A program made the position numbers and the translations under genes. From positions 2,108,001 through 2,172,000 of the forward strand of contig NZ_CP102173.1 of the NCBI RefSeq assembly GCF_024584515.1: 64,000 bases of DNA, in the 5' to 3' direction. This DNA comes from Aeromicrobium wangtongii. Lineage in GTDB: Bacteria > Actinomycetota > Actinomycetes > Propionibacteriales > Nocardioidaceae. Each line of letters starts with the position of its first letter. The first letter of the stretch is position 1. A model generated the notes under the pieces. It was not told the DNA's origin. It ran no database searches and worked only from the letters and a program-made list of their open reading frames with translations. This document shows positions 8,847 to 18,129 of this stretch, one piece after another.

Positions 8847-9437
8847 ATGAGCGAGTTCAAGAAGCCCTCCCTGCCCGGCGCCGCCCTGTTCGAGGCGCAG
8901 GCCGGCGGTGAGGACCCGGCCGAGCTGGCGGCGGCGGGGCACCGGATCGCGACGCTGATGGTCCGCGGCCCCCGCACCGACGACGACCAAGGGCTCGTCG
9001 ACCGCGTCCTGCACCTGGCCGACGAGGAAGGGCTCGGCGTCATCGCCGCGCTGTGGTCGCATGCGCCGTCCGACAGCCTGCCCGGAGCGCTGTGGCGGCT
9101 GTACCTGCTGCGGACGTGGGTCCACCGCCAGCCCGAGGTGGCGGCCCGCGAGTATGCCGCCGGCAAGGCGTACGCACCCGTCCACGAGGTGCTGGCCGGG
9201 GTCGTGGACCCGCCTGGTCCCGAAGAGGTCATCGCGTTGGTCGACACCGTGGTGCGCGGCATCGTCGGCGCCGACCTCGACGTGGCACTTGACCGTGCCG
9301 CCTCGTTCGCGCACATCTGCGGCGTCGGCCGCGCCCAGCTCGACCACGGTGATCCGCACAGCGCCGCCAAGCTCGTCGACACCGCGCTGAACCTGCGCCG
9401 GGCCGCCGAGCTGGAGCGTTCTTCGCAGCTGCAGTGA
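8847..9437 (+). CDS. Conserved hypothetical protein
   Basis: 196-residue soluble, mainly helical protein with no signal peptide or membrane segment. Conserved-looking landmarks are 'LPGALWRLYLLRTWVHRQP' and 'HICGVGRAQLDHGD', typical of an actinobacterial housekeeping family of unknown function. Start ATG 8847 is 52 bp after efeU; an upstream ATG in another frame is not used. Possibly followed by a weak hairpin (GCGCC/GGCGC) just past the stop. Confidence 0.75.
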   Translation: MSEFKKPSLPGAALFEAQAGGEDPAELAAAGHRIATLMVRGPRTDDDQGLVDRVLHLADEEGLGVIAALWSHAPSDSLPGALWRLYLLRTWVHRQPEVAAREYAAGKAYAPVHEVLAGVVDPPGPEEVIALVDTVVRGIVGADLDVALDRAASFAHICGVGRAQLDHGDPHSAAKLVDTALNLRRAAELERSSQLQ

Positions 9438-9456
9438 GCGCCACGGCCGGGGCGCC

Positions 9457-9484
9457 TTGTGTGAGCAGGATGCTCGGTTAGGCT
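9457..9484 (+). promoter_or_regulatory. Candidate promoter of a non-coding RNA
   Basis: A TTG-containing -35-like element (9457-9462), 16-bp spacer, and -10 box TAGGCT (9479-9484), the same -10 hexamer used at several genes in this window. No open reading frame starts downstream; instead the predicted start of transcription falls in the 5' arm of the long stem described next. Confidence 0.45.
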
Positions 9485-9485
9485 T

Positions 9486-9579
9486 GGGGTCGCGTCGGGC
9501 TGCGGTAGCCCCGGGTCCCAAAATTAGCCGCTACGAGCGGCCATGCGCCGTGAGGCGCTTCCCAGCCCGGCGCGACCCC
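9486..9579 (+). ncRNA. Candidate structured non-coding RNA, class unknown
   Basis: A closing stem of 17 consecutive pairs (9486-9502 with 9563-9579, one G-U wobble) encloses two further hairpins: 9527-9532 with 9536-9541 (6 pairs, 3-nt loop) and 9545-9549 with 9554-9558 (5 pairs, GUGA tetraloop), plus a 24-nt A-rich segment at 9503-9526. A promoter sits directly upstream. It does not match the SRP, tmRNA, RNase P or 6C RNA consensus that I know. There is no plus-strand gene for 1.2 kb downstream, so it is not an obvious riboswitch. The rest of the gap (9580-9745) has no supported gene. Confidence 0.5.
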
Positions 9580-9745
9580 CTCCTCGAGCTGCTTGCAGCC
9601 GCGCGGCGGCGTCTAGTCCCATCGGATCCGGACCATCTGGTTACAACGAGTCATATGTCAATTTTCCGTCGTTGACCTGCGCAAATGGCCGTACTGGCAC
9701 CCCGTCCGTGGGTTAGCGTGACCGTCGTCGGGCCAGTCCCAGACT

Positions 9746-9785
9746 GCCGACCGGCGTCCGGTTCCAGGGGCGTGCGCCGGTCGGC
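9746..9785. terminator. Inverted repeat, probable terminator of the aldo/keto reductase gene
   Basis: Perfect 11-bp arms GCCGACCGGCG (9746-9756) and CGCCGGTCGGC (9775-9785) with an 18-nt loop, 12 bp past the stop of the minus-strand gene. No T-tract, as is common for GC-rich actinobacterial terminators. It could also end the RNA transcribed from 9486. Confidence 0.55.
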
Positions 9786-9797
9786 TCCGCCGCCTTC

Positions 9798-10763
9798 TCA
9801 GGTGGCGTAGGTCGTGTACGACTGGGTCGGAGCCCCGATCGTCGACAGCTCCTGCAGGTCGGCCTGCGTCGGGGTCCAGGCCACCGCGGCGGCATTCGCC
9901 GCGACCTGCTCGGGACGCGTCACGCCGGCGATGACGCTGGAGACCGCGGGCTGGGCGGCCAGCCCTCCGATTGCCAGCTGCAGCAGCGAGATGTCCCGCT
10001 GGTCCGCGAAGGCCTGCAAGGCCTCGATGCGGTCCCAGTCGGCGGAGGCCAGCCGGTCGGACTGCAGCGCAAGCCGGGTGCCGTCCGGCGCGGCCTCGCC
10101 GCGCCGGTACTTGCCCGTCAGCAGCCCGTACGCGAGCGGGAAGTACGGCAGGATCCCGACGCCCAGGTGCCGGCACGCGGGGACGAGCTCGACCTCGGCC
10201 GTCCGGTTGTACAGGCTGTACTCGTTCTGGGCCGTCGCGAACGAGGCCAGTCCCCCGCTCCGGGCGATCCAGTCGGCGTCGACCACCTGCCATGCCTGCA
10301 GGTTCGACGACCCGATCGCCCGCACCTTGCCCTCGCTGACCAGCTCGGTCAGGGCGCCGAGCGTCTCCTCCATCGGGGTAGACGGGTCGGGGGTGTGCAG
10401 CTGGTACAGGTCGATGTGGTCGGTGCCGAGCCGGCGCAGGCTCGCCTCGACGGCCGTCCGCACGTACGACGCCGTCCCGCGGCGCCCTCCGTCGTCCCCG
10501 TTGACGCCGCCCATGTCCCGGCCGAACTTCGTGGCGATCACCACCTCGTCGCGCCGCCCGGCCAGGGCTGCTCCGAGCAGCTCTTCGCTCTGCCCCTTGC
10601 CATACGAGTCCGCGGTGTCGAAGAACGTGACGCCGTGGTCGAGGGCAGCGTCCACGACGGCCCGGGTCTGGGCGGCGTCGATGCGGGCGCCGAAGGCATT
10701 GCAGCCGATGCCGAGGGCGCTGACGGTGATGTCGCTGCGACCGAGCGTTCTGGGTGAAGACAT
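9798..10763 (-). CDS. Aldo/keto reductase
   Basis: 321-residue NADPH-dependent oxidoreductase of the AKR superfamily (TIM barrel). Visible catalytic tetrad elements: Asp and Tyr in 'FFDTADSYGKGQSEE' (about 50-64), Lys in 'VVIATKFGRDMGG' (about 75) and His in 'DLYQLHTPDPSTP' (about 120). The C-terminal 'VSSVIAGVTRPEQVAANAAAVAW' is the coenzyme-phosphate binding end. Substrate cannot be predicted; resembles AKR-type general stress reductases. ATG start at 10763, divergent from the leader-peptide gene. Confidence 0.9.
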   Translation of the reverse strand: MSSPRTLGRSDITVSALGIGCNAFGARIDAAQTRAVVDAALDHGVTFFDTADSYGKGQSEELLGAALAGRRDEVVIATKFGRDMGGVNGDDGGRRGTASYVRTAVEASLRRLGTDHIDLYQLHTPDPSTPMEETLGALTELVSEGKVRAIGSSNLQAWQVVDADWIARSGGLASFATAQNEYSLYNRTAEVELVPACRHLGVGILPYFPLAYGLLTGKYRRGEAAPDGTRLALQSDRLASADWDRIEALQAFADQRDISLLQLAIGGLAAQPAVSSVIAGVTRPEQVAANAAAVAWTPTQADLQELSTIGAPTQSYTTYAT

Positions 10764-10803
10764 GCCTTCACCCTAGAGACGTTGGGATGGGCCCTGCCTC
10801 GCG

Positions 10804-10809
10804 TAGACT
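10804..10809 (+). promoter_or_regulatory. -10 box TAGACT of the leader-peptide/secDF transcript
   Basis: TAGACT ends 6 nt before the ATG at 10816. A GAAGG overlaps the gap, but the spacing fits a leaderless or near-leaderless mRNA. The same transcript is expected to run into secDF. Confidence 0.5.
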
Positions 10810-10815
10810 TGAAGG

Positions 10816-11160
10816 ATGTTGTTCACGAGGGCTGCAGCGCGCAGATCTGCCGCTGTGCTGATGATGGCCCTGGTGGCCATGCTCCTCGTCGCAACCGGCG
10901 GCAGCGCCCGCGCCACCCAGTCACGCACGAGCGTCGGCACGGGGCACGCGAGCGCCGCACCGCACAGCGGCCGCCAGGTCGCACTCGTCCCACAGCTGGC
11001 GCACGACCCCGTGGCGACCCATCTGGATCTTGCAACGACTCCCCCGCCCGACCCGGCGGCGCCCGGTGAAGCCGAGCACTCTCTTCCGCCCGAGGCGACG
11101 TCGTCGCTGGTGCCGGCGGATGCCGTGAGCCCCGTCGGACGGGCACCGCCGACCGTCTAG
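10816..11160 (+). CDS. Exported leader peptide with C-terminal RAPP ribosome-arrest motif, upstream of secDF
   Basis: 114-residue protein with a basic N-terminus and one hydrophobic segment (about 13-27, 'AVLMMALVAMLLVATGG') that serves as signal peptide or anchor, then a Pro/Ala/His-rich region with no globular motif. It ends '...SPVGRAPPTV', so Arg-Ala-Pro-Pro sits two residues before the stop (codons 11140-11151). The gene lies 53 bp upstream of secDF on the same strand. Known: actinobacterial ApdA and proteobacterial ApdP are exported arrest peptides encoded before Sec-pathway genes and stall the ribosome at an RAPP motif. Inference: this is an ApdA-like sensor in which poor export keeps the ribosome stalled and raises secDF translation. 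It was probably annotated elsewhere as hypothetical. Confidence 0.8.
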   Translation: MLFTRAAARRSAAVLMMALVAMLLVATGGSARATQSRTSVGTGHASAAPHSGRQVALVPQLAHDPVATHLDLATTPPPDPAAPGEAEHSLPPEATSSLVPADAVSPVGRAPPTV

Positions 11161-11179
11161 GTCAGCGTGTCCCCGTCCG
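11136..11179 (+). promoter_or_regulatory. Candidate regulatory stem between arrest codons and secDF
   Basis: CGGACGGG (11136-11143), which covers the Gly-Arg-Ala codons of the arrest site, is perfectly complementary to CCCGTCCG (11172-11179) in the leader-secDF gap. A ribosome stalled on RAPP would cover the first arm and release the second. A second small hairpin (ACGCC/GGCGT, 11182-11195) lies just before the weak GAAAG ribosome site of secDF. How these structures interact is inference. Confidence 0.4.
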
Positions 11180-11213
11180 TCCACGCCTCCGGGCGTCACC
11201 CGAAAGATTCGCC

Positions 11214-13517
11214 ATGTCCTCCCGTGCCCCGATGTGGCGCGCGATCGCAGCATTCGCTGTCATCGCCGTCTCACTCCTGCTCGCCCTGAACCTCAAGGCC
11301 AATCTCGGTCTGGACCTCAAGGGCGGCACCCAGATCGTGCTCCAGACCAAGGACTCCGAACGCGTCAAGGCCGACGCCGAGTCCACCGACCGCGCGCTCA
11401 GCGTCATCCGCGGGCGCGTCGACGCCCTCGGCGTCGCCGAGCCGACCCTCGCCCGCTCGGGCGACACCCGCATCATCGTCGAGCTGCCGGGCGTCCAGGA
11501 CCCGCGCGAGGCCGCCAAGGTCATCGGGCAGACCGCCCAGCTGTCGTTCCACGAGGTCAAGTCCATCCCCGCCGGCGGCGAGGTCACCCCCGCCGAGGGT
11601 GAGCAGCTCATCGAGGACGAGGACGGCAGCCCGCTGCTGATCGGCCCGCAGCTGCTGGACGGCAACGGCGTCAAGGACGCCTCCGCCGGGCAGCAGGAGC
11701 AGTCCCTCGGCGAGTGGGTCGTCAACGTCGACTTCAACGGCGAGGGTCGCAGCGGCTGGCGCGAGCTGGTCGGCGCGGCGTGCGCCAACCCGGCCGCCGG
11801 CCAGCGGGTCGCGATCGTGCTGGACAACAAGGTCATCTCCTCCCCCGGCGTCGTCCCCGAGCTGTGCCAGGCCGGCGGCGGAGCGTCCACCCAGATCACC
11901 GGCAACTTCACCCAGAAGTCCGCCGACGACCTCGCCATCCTGATCAAGGGCGGCGCCCTGCCGGTGCCGGTCGAGACGGTCGAGCAGAGGACCGTCGGGC
12001 CGACGCTCGGCAAGGTCGCCATCGACGCCTCGATCGAGGCCGCCATCATCGGCATCGCCCTGACCGGCGTGTTCATCATGCTGGTCTACCGCCTCGTCGG
12101 TTTCCTCGCCACCATCGCCCTGGGCACCTACGCGCTTCTGTCGTACGCCCTGCTGGTCTGGCTCGGTGCGACCCTCACCCTGCCCGGTCTGGCCGGCTTC
12201 GTGCTCGCGATCGGTCTGGCGATCGACGCGAACGTCCTGGTGTTCGAGAGAGCCCGGGAGGAGTACGCCGAGCGAACCTCCGCCGGGTTGTCACCTGCCC
12301 TGTCGACCGGCTTCAACAAGGCCTGGTCGGCGATCATCGACTCCAACGTCACGACCCTGCTGGCCGCGGCACTGCTGTTCATCTTCGCGTCCGGCCCGGT
12401 CAAGGGATTCGGCGTCACGCTCTCGATCGGTGTCGTCGCCTCGATGGTCTCGGCGCTCATCATCGCCCGCGTGCTGTGTGAGTGGGCGGTCAAGCGCGCC
12501 TACGTCAAGGGCCACCCGGGCATCACGGGTCTGGCCGGCACGGGACGCATCCGCAAGTGGCTCACCGAGAGCGGCCCGGACCTGATGAAGCGCAGCGGCA
12601 CCTGGATCGTCATCACCCTGGTCGTCGCGGTCGTCTCGCTCGGCGGCATCGCGCTGCGTGGCCTCAACCTGGGCGTCGAGTTCACCGGCGGTCGTCTGCT
12701 GGAGTACTCGACCTCCAAGGCGATCGACGCCGAGGACGCCCGCGTGGCGGTCAGCGACGCCGGATTCACCCAGGCCGTCGTGCAGTCGTCGTCCGGCGAG
12801 GACGGACGCGAGAACATCAGCGTCCGCCTCGACGACATCAGCAACGAGGAGGCCGTCGAGATCGAGGAGGCGCTTGCCTCGGTCGCCGGCTCCGTGGAGA
12901 AGGAACGGGACGAGCTCATCGGCCCGAGCCTCGGCAAGGAGTTGCGCAACAAGGCGTTGATCGCCTTCGCGATCGCCGTGGCCGCGCAGATGCTGTACCT
13001 GGCGTGGCGGTTCCGGTGGACGTACGCGGCCGCGGCCGTGCTGTCGATGTCGTCCGTGGTGCTGACGGTCGTGGGCGTGTTCGCCTGGTGGGGCAAGCCG
13101 ATCGACGGCGTGTTCCTGGCGGCGGTGCTGTCGGTCATCGGTCTGGCGGTCAACGACACGATCGTGGTGTTCGACCGTATCCGTGAGCACACCCGAGAGA
13201 ACCGCAACCAGCCATTGCGCGGCGTGGTCAACGAGGCGATCCTGCAGACCATCCCCCGCACGATCAACACCGGTCTGGGCGCGATGTTCATCCTGGCGGC
13301 TCTGGCCGTCCTGGGTGGCGACTCCCTGACCGACTTCGCGGTCGCGCTGCTCATCGGGCTCTCGGTCGGCATCCTCTCGACGATCTTCACCGCCTCGGCG
13401 CTGGCGGTCGTCCTGGAGGAGCGCTTCCCGCACGACCCCACCAAGGCGCCCAAGAAGGTCGCCGACCCGTACGCGAACGTCGACGACGGCAAGAGCACGA
13501 CCGGCGCCGTCCTCTGA
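11214..13517 (+). CDS. secDF: Protein translocase subunit SecDF (SecD-SecF fusion)
   Basis: 767-residue RND-type membrane protein that uses the proton motive force to help pull exported proteins through SecYEG. The SecD half has an N-terminal membrane helix, 'NLGLDLKGGTQIVLQ' (about 28-42), the periplasmic P1 domain, and the conserved 'TVGPTLGKVAIDAS' and 'GFVLAIGLAIDANVLVFER' regions. The SecF half begins near residue 460 ('LNLGVEFTGGRLLEYS') and has 'IGLAVNDTIVVFDRIRE' and the final 'LGDSLTDFAVALLIG'-like helices. Most actinobacteria carry separate secD and secF with yajC; here the gene is fused and alone, so it may be a second, conditionally expressed copy. Preceded by the RAPP leader; followed by a strong terminator. 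Confidence 0.93.
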   Translation: MSSRAPMWRAIAAFAVIAVSLLLALNLKANLGLDLKGGTQIVLQTKDSERVKADAESTDRALSVIRGRVDALGVAEPTLARSGDTRIIVELPGVQDPREAAKVIGQTAQLSFHEVKSIPAGGEVTPAEGEQLIEDEDGSPLLIGPQLLDGNGVKDASAGQQEQSLGEWVVNVDFNGEGRSGWRELVGAACANPAAGQRVAIVLDNKVISSPGVVPELCQAGGGASTQITGNFTQKSADDLAILIKGGALPVPVETVEQRTVGPTLGKVAIDASIEAAIIGIALTGVFIMLVYRLVGFLATIALGTYALLSYALLVWLGATLTLPGLAGFVLAIGLAIDANVLVFERAREEYAERTSAGLSPALSTGFNKAWSAIIDSNVTTLLAAALLFIFASGPVKGFGVTLSIGVVASMVSALIIARVLCEWAVKRAYVKGHPGITGLAGTGRIRKWLTESGPDLMKRSGTWIVITLVVAVVSLGGIALRGLNLGVEFTGGRLLEYSTSKAIDAEDARVAVSDAGFTQAVVQSSSGEDGRENISVRLDDISNEEAVEIEEALASVAGSVEKERDELIGPSLGKELRNKALIAFAIAVAAQMLYLAWRFRWTYAAAAVLSMSSVVLTVVGVFAWWGKPIDGVFLAAVLSVIGLAVNDTIVVFDRIREHTRENRNQPLRGVVNEAILQTIPRTINTGLGAMFILAALAVLGGDSLTDFAVALLIGLSVGILSTIFTASALAVVLEERFPHDPTKAPKKVADPYANVDDGKSTTGAVL

Positions 13518-13535
13518 CGCCTGGTCCTGGGTAGG

Positions 13536-13579
13536 ACGTCATCCCGCACGTGGCCTCTGCGCCACGTGCGGGATGACGT
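13536..13579. terminator. Strong hairpin terminator after secDF
   Basis: Perfect 19-bp arms (13536-13554 and 13561-13579) with a 6-nt loop, 18 bp after the secDF stop and followed by TTCTCGCTTG. It separates the secDF transcript from the lipoprotein genes. Confidence 0.8.
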
Positions 13580-13647
13580 TCTCGCTTGTCCACAGATTCG
13601 TCGGTCGAGGGCTGTCAGATTCGCTGATTTCTCGGTAGTTTCCGAAC

Positions 13648-14184
13648 ATGCGATTCGGGGGAATTGTCTTAGCAGCGGCACTGCTGCTCGGCGCGTGCTC
13701 CTCCGATCCCGCGCCCAAGGAACCCACCGGTACCCCGTCGACCTCGTCGACGCCGCCAGCCCGTGCGGTGCCGACCATGCCCGCGCAGGCGTCCGAGGAC
13801 TCCTCCGAGGGCGCCGCCGCCTTTGTCAAGCACTACGTCGATGTCTTCAACTACGCCGCCGCCACCGGCGACGTCGACGAGCTCTCCCGCCTCTCCTCGC
13901 CGGACTGCGAAGGTTGCCAGAGCTACATCAAGCTCTACAAGGACACCTACGAGGCCGGTGGCTACTTCAAGGACTCCGACTGGAAGATTGGCGACATAAA
14001 GCTCGCCTCTAGCGACACGGAATTCCGGGCTTCCACCGAGGTGGAATCCGGAGGGGGACGTTTCAGGACGAACAAGGATGCACCGGAGAAGGTCAGTGCA
14101 GAGGACATGACCACTCTGACCTTCATCGTGTTGCGGCAACCGAGTTCGAGGCAGATCACGCGACTCGCTCTGGGGGACGCATGA
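13648..14184 (+). CDS. DUF6318-like lipoprotein
   Basis: 178 residues with a type II signal peptide: hydrophobic core followed by lipobox 'LLLGAC' (Cys at about 17), so a membrane-anchored extracytoplasmic protein. A Ser/Thr/Pro linker leads to a SnoaL/NTF2-like domain beginning 'AAAFVKHYVDVFNYAAATGD' with the typical 'SSPDCEGC' pair of cysteines, the pattern of DUF6318 proteins. Function unknown. It overlaps the next gene by 4 bp (ATGA), so both are co-translated. GC content is slightly lower at the 3' end than in flanking genes. Confidence 0.8.
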   Translation: MRFGGIVLAAALLLGACSSDPAPKEPTGTPSTSSTPPARAVPTMPAQASEDSSEGAAAFVKHYVDVFNYAAATGDVDELSRLSSPDCEGCQSYIKLYKDTYEAGGYFKDSDWKIGDIKLASSDTEFRASTEVESGGGRFRTNKDAPEKVSAEDMTTLTFIVLRQPSSRQITRLALGDA

Positions 14185-14918
14185 GACCCGTTCCGGTAGT
14201 TATCGCCTGTTTGTTTATGAGCGTGTTGACCGTCGGATCGGCTGAAGCAGATGTCGAAGTAGTGCCCGATCCTGCGCGACCGAGGCTCATTCTGGATGGC
14301 GAACGTGACACTGCTCCCCGCGCGCGTAGGCCGGTTGCGCCGAGGCATGTCAGTGCGAACCCAATCGCCGAACCGGTGTGGAATCCGATAGGCACTTGTC
14401 GGGTCGACGCTGTCATCGGGCTGTACGGGTGCCGCACGGATGAGCCTGCGGAGCCGGACGATGACGCCGACGCTCCGGACCTCACGCCCGGCGATGTGCT
14501 GCGGGCGGTGCGCAAGATCGGGCTGCCGAGCCTGCAGGTGCGCGTGCAGCCGGGCGAGAAGACGCTGGTGAACGTCCCGACCATCTTCTATGCCGAGCCG
14601 CAGCCGTTCGAGCGCAGCGTCCAGCTGCTCGGCTTCGACGTGGACGTGGTCGCCGAACCGGTCAGCTATCACTGGGTGCACGGCGACGGGAGCGACACGA
14701 CCACCGACCAACCGGGCCGCCCGTACCCCGCGATGGACGTCACCCACCGGTACACCGAACCGGCCGATGCGGTGCAGCCACGGGTCGACGTGACGTATCG
14801 CGTGCGGTTTCGGGTCGATGGCGGACCGTGGTCCACCCTGGGCCAGACACTGATCGCATCGGGTCCACCCGCGGCGCTGGACGTCAAGGAAGCGGCCCCC
14901 GTCCTGACGACACCATGA
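14181..14918 (+). CDS. Secreted PKD-like domain protein
   Basis: 245 residues with an N-terminal signal peptide ('VVIACLFMSVLTVGSAEA'). After a variable, lower-GC segment with a 'CRVDAVIGLYGC' cysteine pair, the C-terminal half has a PKD-like beta-sandwich: 'VPTIFYAEP', 'YHWVHGDGSDTTT', 'VTHRYTEP', 'YRVRFRVDGGPW'. Probably an extracellular or membrane-surface protein working with the preceding lipoprotein, with which it overlaps by 4 bp. Such DUF6318/PKD gene pairs are recurrent in Nocardioidaceae as far as I recall; function unknown. Confidence 0.75.
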   Translation: MRPVPVVIACLFMSVLTVGSAEADVEVVPDPARPRLILDGERDTAPRARRPVAPRHVSANPIAEPVWNPIGTCRVDAVIGLYGCRTDEPAEPDDDADAPDLTPGDVLRAVRKIGLPSLQVRVQPGEKTLVNVPTIFYAEPQPFERSVQLLGFDVDVVAEPVSYHWVHGDGSDTTTDQPGRPYPAMDVTHRYTEPADAVQPRVDVTYRVRFRVDGGPWSTLGQTLIASGPPAALDVKEAAPVLTTP

Positions 14919-14934
14919 GTGCAAGAATGGCGTC

Positions 14935-16307
<1,373 letters not shown>

Positions 16308-16308
<1 letters not shown>

Positions 16309-17477
16309 TGGGCAACACCGAGAGCACGCGCGACGAGGGCACCACCCAGGGCTTCGCGACGCGCGCCATCCACGCCGGCTACCAGCCGAATGCCGAGAAC
16401 GGCGCCGTCAACGTCCCCATCTACGCCAGCTCGACCTTCGCCCAGGACGGCGTCGGCGGCATGCGCAACGGCTTCGAGTACGCCCGCACCGGCAACCCGA
16501 CCCGCAAGGCGCTGGAGGCGAACCTCGCCGCCCTCGAGCACGGCAGCTACGGACGCGGGTTCAGCTCGGGCATGGCCGCGACCGACTGCGCCCTGCGGGC
16601 GATGCTGCGACCCGGCGACCACTTGGTGATCCCCGACGACGCCTACGGCGGAACCTTCCGGCTGATCGACAAGGTCTTCACCCAGTGGGGCATCACGTAC
16701 ACCCCGGTCGCGGTCAACGACCTCGACGCGGTCCGTGCCGCCGTCACCGACAACACCAAGGCGATCTGGATCGAGACGCCGACCAACCCGCTGCTGAACG
16801 TCGGCGACATCGCCGCGATCTCCGAGATCGCGCATGCCGCGAACGCGGTCACCGTGGTCGACAACACCTTCGCCTCGCCCTACCTCCAGCAGCCCCTGAC
16901 GCTCGGCGCCGATGTCGTCCTGCACTCGACGACGAAGTACATCGGCGGGCACTCCGACGTGGTCGGTGGCGTCCTGGTGACCAACGACGAAGAGCTCGAC
17001 GCGGCATTCGCCTTCCTGCAGAACGGCTCGGGCGGCGTGCCCGGCCCGTTCGACGCGTATTTGACCATGCGGGGCGCCAAGACCCTGGCGGTCCGCATGG
17101 ACAAGCACTGCGACAACGCCGAGGCGGTCGTCGACTTCCTGCAGGGCCACCCGGCGATCGAGTCGGTGCTGTACCCGGGTCTGCCCGAGCACCCCGGCCA
17201 CGAGGTCGCCGCCCGCCAGATGACCCGCTTCGGCGGCATGGTGTCGGTGCGCCTCAAGGACGAGCAGGCCGCGCTGGACTTCTGCTCGCGCACCGAGCTG
17301 TTCACCCTGGCCGAGAGCCTCGGCGGCATCGAGTCGCTCATCGAGCACCCGGGCGCCATGACGCACGCGTCGACGGCGGGCTCGGTGCTGGAGGTGCCGG
17401 CCGATCTCGTGCGTCTCTCGGTGGGCATCGAGGACATCGCCGACCTGCTCGGCGACCTAGAGCACGCGCTGAGCTGA
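16308..17477 (+). CDS. metB: Cystathionine gamma-synthase/gamma-lyase
   Basis: 389-residue Cys/Met-metabolism PLP enzyme. Landmarks are 'YARTGNPTRKALE', 'SSGMAATDCALRA', 'IETPTNPLLNV', the PLP lysine in 'HSTTKYIGGHSDVVGG' (about 208), and 'ESLGGIESLIEHPG'. The translational coupling to cystathionine beta-synthase argues for gamma-lyase activity (cystathionine to cysteine) or a dual role; sequence alone does not separate gamma-synthase from gamma-lyase, which is why the symbol is provisional. Confidence 0.88.
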
Positions 17478-17484
17478 GCGGGCG

Positions 17485-18129
17485 GTGCCCCGCGGCGCCG
17501 GGCTGCTCGGCGCAGCCCTGTGGACGCTGCAGCCGCTGTACGTGCTCGTCGAGCTGCTGATCGGCTCGCGGGCGTCGGCGGACTACTCGTTCGCCGGCAG
17601 CACCGTCAGCGATCTGGGTGACACCGCGTGCCGGCAGGTCCGCGGCGACCTGCTGTGCTCGCCGTGGCACGCCGGGATGAACACCGCCTTCATCTGGTTC
17701 GGCTGCACACTGGCGCTCGGTGCCGTGCTGTTCGGTGCCCGACACCTGCCGGGCCGCGCCGGCCGTGCCGCCGTCGTGATGTGGTGCGTCTCGGGACTCG
17801 GCTCGATCGGGGTCGGGCTGTTCCCGGTCAACGAGGACCCGGTCGTGCACGGCATCGTGGCGCTGCTGGTCTTCGTCGCCCAGCCCTTGGCCCTGCTGCT
17901 GGCCTGCCTGAGCCTGCGGGCGAGCCGGCCGCGCCTGGCAGCGGCCACCTACGTCGTCGCGGCCGCCTCGGCCATTGGCTCGGTCGGTTTCGGCGTGCTG
18001 GTCGGCAGCCACTCCCCCGTGATCGGTGCCGTCGAGCGCCTCGGGCTGTGGCCCGGCTACGTCTGGGTGTGCGTGCTGGTGGTCTCGACCGTCCGGGGCA
18101 GATCAGCCCAGACGCACGGTGCGCGCTGA
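17485..18129 (+). CDS. DUF998 family membrane protein
   Basis: 214 residues with six predicted transmembrane helices. The first loop has the DUF998 pattern 'YSFAGSTVSDLGDTACR' and later 'GLFPVNEDPVVHGIVALLVF'. Function unknown. GTG start at 17485 is 8 bp after the metB stop, so probably co-transcribed. The 3' end overlaps the 3' end of the minus-strand SbcC-like gene by 27 bp. Confidence 0.8.
   Translation: MPRGAGLLGAALWTLQPLYVLVELLIGSRASADYSFAGSTVSDLGDTACRQVRGDLLCSPWHAGMNTAFIWFGCTLALGAVLFGARHLPGRAGRAAVVMWCVSGLGSIGVGLFPVNEDPVVHGIVALLVFVAQPLALLLACLSLRASRPRLAAATYVVAAASAIGSVGFGVLVGSHSPVIGAVERLGLWPGYVWVCVLVVSTVRGRSAQTHGAR

Noticed and set aside
9457..9675. 72-codon open frame in the 9.4-9.8 kb gap
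   Set aside because: No ribosome site, no family, unusual composition, and it covers the folded RNA candidate, which explains the region better.
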